Source of the DNA: RGIG8748 sp045539515
GTDB taxonomy: Bacteria; Bacillota; Clostridia; UMGS1810
Assembly: GCA_045539515.1 (NCBI GenBank)
Contig: JAZQFN010000044.1
Span: 1 to 64,000 of the forward strand
Direction: 5' to 3'
DNA length: 64,000 bases
Part shown: positions 62,015 to 64,000 of the stretch, in pieces
How the letters are laid out: each line of letters begins with the position of its first letter
Position numbering within the stretch: position 1 is the stretch's first letter
Made by a program: the position numbers and the translations under genes
The notes under the pieces: generated by a model
Databases searched by the model: none
Seen by the model: the letters and a program-made list of their open reading frames with translations, nothing else
What the model was told of the DNA's origin: nothing

Positions 62015-64000
62015 TTATCTCTTAATAAGAGCAAACCAGTCGTAGTTCCAGTTACCGCTTACATGTTCAACTGTCATAGTGTAGGTACCGGGTTCAAGAT
62101 ATGTGCTGGTCTTGGCTATGGTAGCTGTCCAGTTTTCGGGAACTGTACCCCAATCAAGGGTCTGGAAGAGGTTTACAATATAAGCATTTCCACCAAAGTC
62201 AAAGGACTTTACAGCACCGCCTAAATCCCAGCAAACAGCATTTACTGCAAGGTCGTAGGTACCTGCCTCTTCAATGGTAAATTCATAGGTAGCAAAGTTA
62301 CCTGAGCTGCTTAAGAGCTGAACACCTGCACCGCCGGACATAAAGGAACGTGTGGTGTAAACATTTCCGCCATTATGAGTAATCCAGTTTTCCGCTTCGA
62401 TAAATACCGTTGCAGATTCCTTAACGGACTGATAATTCTTTTCTTCAACAACCTCGGGTGTGGAAACAGGAAGAGTCTTAAGCTTAATATACTGTTTTTC
62501 TGTAGAGTCAACTGTCATATTGAGCTCATTAAGATTTCTTCTGTCCCCTTCCATAAGTGAGCTTACTGTAAGACCGTCGGAAATTTCTTCAACCTGATAT
62601 TTACTTGTTTCTATGTCGGTTTTACCGCTGAATATGTTTTTACCGTCTCTTCGCATAGCACCTTTTACTTCGGCAGTCTTAACAAGCTTATCATCAACGT
62701 ATATATCCACGGCGTTGGTAAGCTCTTCGGAGGATGTAATAAGCTTGCCGTTAAGCATAAGAGAGTAGTTATCCATCTTGGCATCAAAGGTCTTGTAGTT
62801 TTCTGCCTCGGCAATGGTGTACTCCCCTTCTTTGCCTTCAACGGGTGTGAGAGCACCGTCCATAAGAACTATGCCGTACTCTGCGCCAATAGGTCTGCCG
62901 TCGTAATCCGTAACGGACTCAATACCCTGAATGTAGTCGTTGTCGGTATTAAAGGTCATGCGGTTGTCGTCATAGGTGGAGAGGGAAAGCTCATTTGCAC
63001 CTGCAACAAAGGACATTTCCTTTTCGCTCTTTGCAATAAGCTTGCCGCCTACAGTAAGCTCTGTACCGTGTACAAGCATAATGGAACGGTCGTTGTAAAC
63101 TACTGCTTCGCCTGTAAATACAATGTCACCGGTATCTACGGTGGTAGTCTTTTCGTTTAAGTTAACGTAGAGAACAGTACCGTTTTCAAAGGTCATTCTA
63201 AGGTAACCGTCAAAATAGTCGGTGTCTACATATCTTGCTTCCGTTCCCTTTCTGTGAACATCGAGAGCCGCTACAACCTTGGTACGGTCTACCTTTTCGG
63301 TTTCAAACCATACCTTGCGCTGTACAGGTTTGGAAAGATATTCAGCATTTACGGGTGTATACTCTTTCATATCGGAAAGAGCGTGAATGTTGTTGTAATA
63401 AGGTGTGAGTTTTTCCGGATATACTATGGAAGTATCAAGAACAGCGTTACCTGTTCTGAAGGTACAACCGTTTCTGTCGTCATAAATCTCAATATCATTT
63501 TCGCTGTGGAGCCACCATTCAAATTTGGACTCTCTGCCCTCACGGGACCTAAGCTCATCCACTATAACAAAGATGTCGGGGCGAATGTAAATCATGGAAC
63601 GCTCGTACATACCAAGCTTTCCAACGTATGCCTGAGTTGCATCACCGGAGGCAAGGTCAAAGTCAAGCTGTGTCAAGAAGCCTGTAAGGTGACCGTCGGC
63701 AGCCAATGAGTCTGCACCCTGTCCCTGATTGGTAGCTATGGTTACGTTGTTGGTAGCACCTGTCTGACGGGTAAGACCACTATCAAAGGTTGAATGATAG
63801 CTGTCGTAGTAACCGCTTCGTGTTGCGATTCTTTCGCCATATGCCTGAAGAATAAATGCATTCTGGTCGGACATGGAATGGTTGAAGGAACCGTAGGGAG
63901 AAGACTTAAAGGTCATGTGAATCTTGTCGTAGGAGGCAAGGTCATCCATCATAAGAGCCCAGCCGATGTCGGGGAATTCCCATGCGAGCTGTCTGTCGGC
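62015..64000 (-). CDS. Heparinase II/III-family protein with a C-terminal carbohydrate-binding-like domain, N-terminus cut
   Basis: The frame is open to the window edge, so at least 661 residues are seen and the catalytic N-terminal helices lie outside. The visible part starts with the heparinase II/III beta-sheet domain (P-Y-G-S-F-N-H-S-M-S-D-Q-N-A-F, R-P-D-I-F-V-I-V-D-E, W-W-L-H-S-E). Further beta domains follow. The last ~120 residues form a CBM6/35-like domain (E-A-E-N-W-I-T, G-T-Y-D-L-A-V-N, W-x-W/Y-D-W-F-A-L). It probably degrades uronic-acid-containing glycosaminoglycans outside the cell; the product sugars would feed nagA-nagB. The true enzyme specificity is not readable here. Confidence 0.82.
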   Translation of the reverse strand, partial: ADRQLAWEFPDIGWALMMDDLASYDKIHMTFKSSPYGSFNHSMSDQNAFILQAYGERIATRSGYYDSYHSTFDSGLTRQTGATNNVTIATNQGQGADSLAADGHLTGFLTQLDFDLASGDATQAYVGKLGMYERSMIYIRPDIFVIVDELRSREGRESKFEWWLHSENDIEIYDDRNGCTFRTGNAVLDTSIVYPEKLTPYYNNIHALSDMKEYTPVNAEYLSKPVQRKVWFETEKVDRTKVVAALDVHRKGTEARYVDTDYFDGYLRMTFENGTVLYVNLNEKTTTVDTGDIVFTGEAVVYNDRSIMLVHGTELTVGGKLIAKSEKEMSFVAGANELSLSTYDDNRMTFNTDNDYIQGIESVTDYDGRPIGAEYGIVLMDGALTPVEGKEGEYTIAEAENYKTFDAKMDNYSLMLNGKLITSSEELTNAVDIYVDDKLVKTAEVKGAMRRDGKNIFSGKTDIETSKYQVEEISDGLTVSSLMEGDRRNLNELNMTVDSTEKQYIKLKTLPVSTPEVVEEKNYQSVKESATVFIEAENWITHNGGNVYTTRSFMSGGAGVQLLSSSGNFATYEFTIEEAGTYDLAVNAVCWDLGGAVKSFDFGGNAYIVNLFQTLDWGTVPENWTATIAKTSTYLEPGTYTMTVEHVSGNWNYDWFALIKR

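Overview
The window comes from a spore-forming, low-to-moderate GC Gram-positive of class Clostridia, most likely an uncultured gut member. The evidence is a cotJA-cotJB-cotJC spore-coat operon, a probable YtxC-like sporulation protein, a candidate sigma-G promoter, a BlaI/M56 pair, an LtaS-type enzyme, strong AGGAGG ribosome-binding sites, a tRNA-Thr with encoded CCA, and genes for host-glycan sugars (GH89, GH31, a heparinase II/III-type protein, nagA, nagB).

Layout. 1-1.2 kb: 3' end of a BspA-like leucine-rich-repeat surface protein. 1.3-8.5 kb: the cotJABC operon on the minus strand. Its last gene, cotJC (spore-coat manganese catalase), is split by an element of about 6.0 kb (1700-7704). 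The element carries a large serine recombinase next to one junction, a small SHOCT-like protein, a small serine resolvase broken by a TAA codon, a GIY-YIG nuclease-domain protein and two unrecognised proteins. The junctions share only a GG dinucleotide, which lies in the same Gly codon on both sides. Precise excision would restore an uninterrupted 196-codon cotJC. This has the architecture of the sporulation-controlled intervening elements (skin in sigK, SPbeta in spsM) and is the main discovery candidate.

8.6-15.4 kb: a glycan locus (MFS transporter, GH89 alpha-N-acetylglucosaminidase, divergent AraC regulator, GH31 glycosidase). 15.5-20.2 kb: VWA protein, macro-domain protein, DUF2130, peptide deformylase, YgjP-like metallopeptidase, DNA-3-methyladenine glycosylase I. 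20.3-24.4 kb: a blaI-M56-M23 operon behind a promoter with BlaI-type operators, then a GMP synthase that lacks its glutaminase domain. 24.5-28.3 kb: YfcE-like phosphodiesterase and a three-gene acyl-CoA-dehydratase-activase-like set. 28.4-33.3 kb: a tiny ORF behind a sigma-G-like promoter, an LtaS-like enzyme, and two adjacent serine-hydrolase-fold proteins, one without its catalytic residues. 33.4-34.3 kb: pnuC with a structured leader that looks like a transcription-terminating riboswitch. 34.3-45.2 kb: radical SAM protein, YtxC-like and DUF6873-like proteins, M42 aminopeptidase, a gliding-type ABC exporter set (ATPase, permease, GldG-like, DUF4340) downstream of cysK, and a DUF3048 lipoprotein. 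45.4-52.5 kb: tRNA-Thr(CGU), a lipoprotein, a TtcA-like protein, a membrane LuxR-type regulator and a divergent transglutaminase surface protein. 52.6-64 kb: AraC regulator, nagA-nagB, a Gfo/Idh/MocA oxidoreductase, an orphan sugar-binding lipoprotein, a large secreted protein and a heparinase II/III-type protein cut by the window edge. Dispersed hairpin repeats are concentrated in 55-62 kb.

Genes were identified by reading translated sequence and recognising motifs. No database search was run. Start codons were moved from the longest ORF wherever a ribosome-binding site clearly favoured a downstream start.
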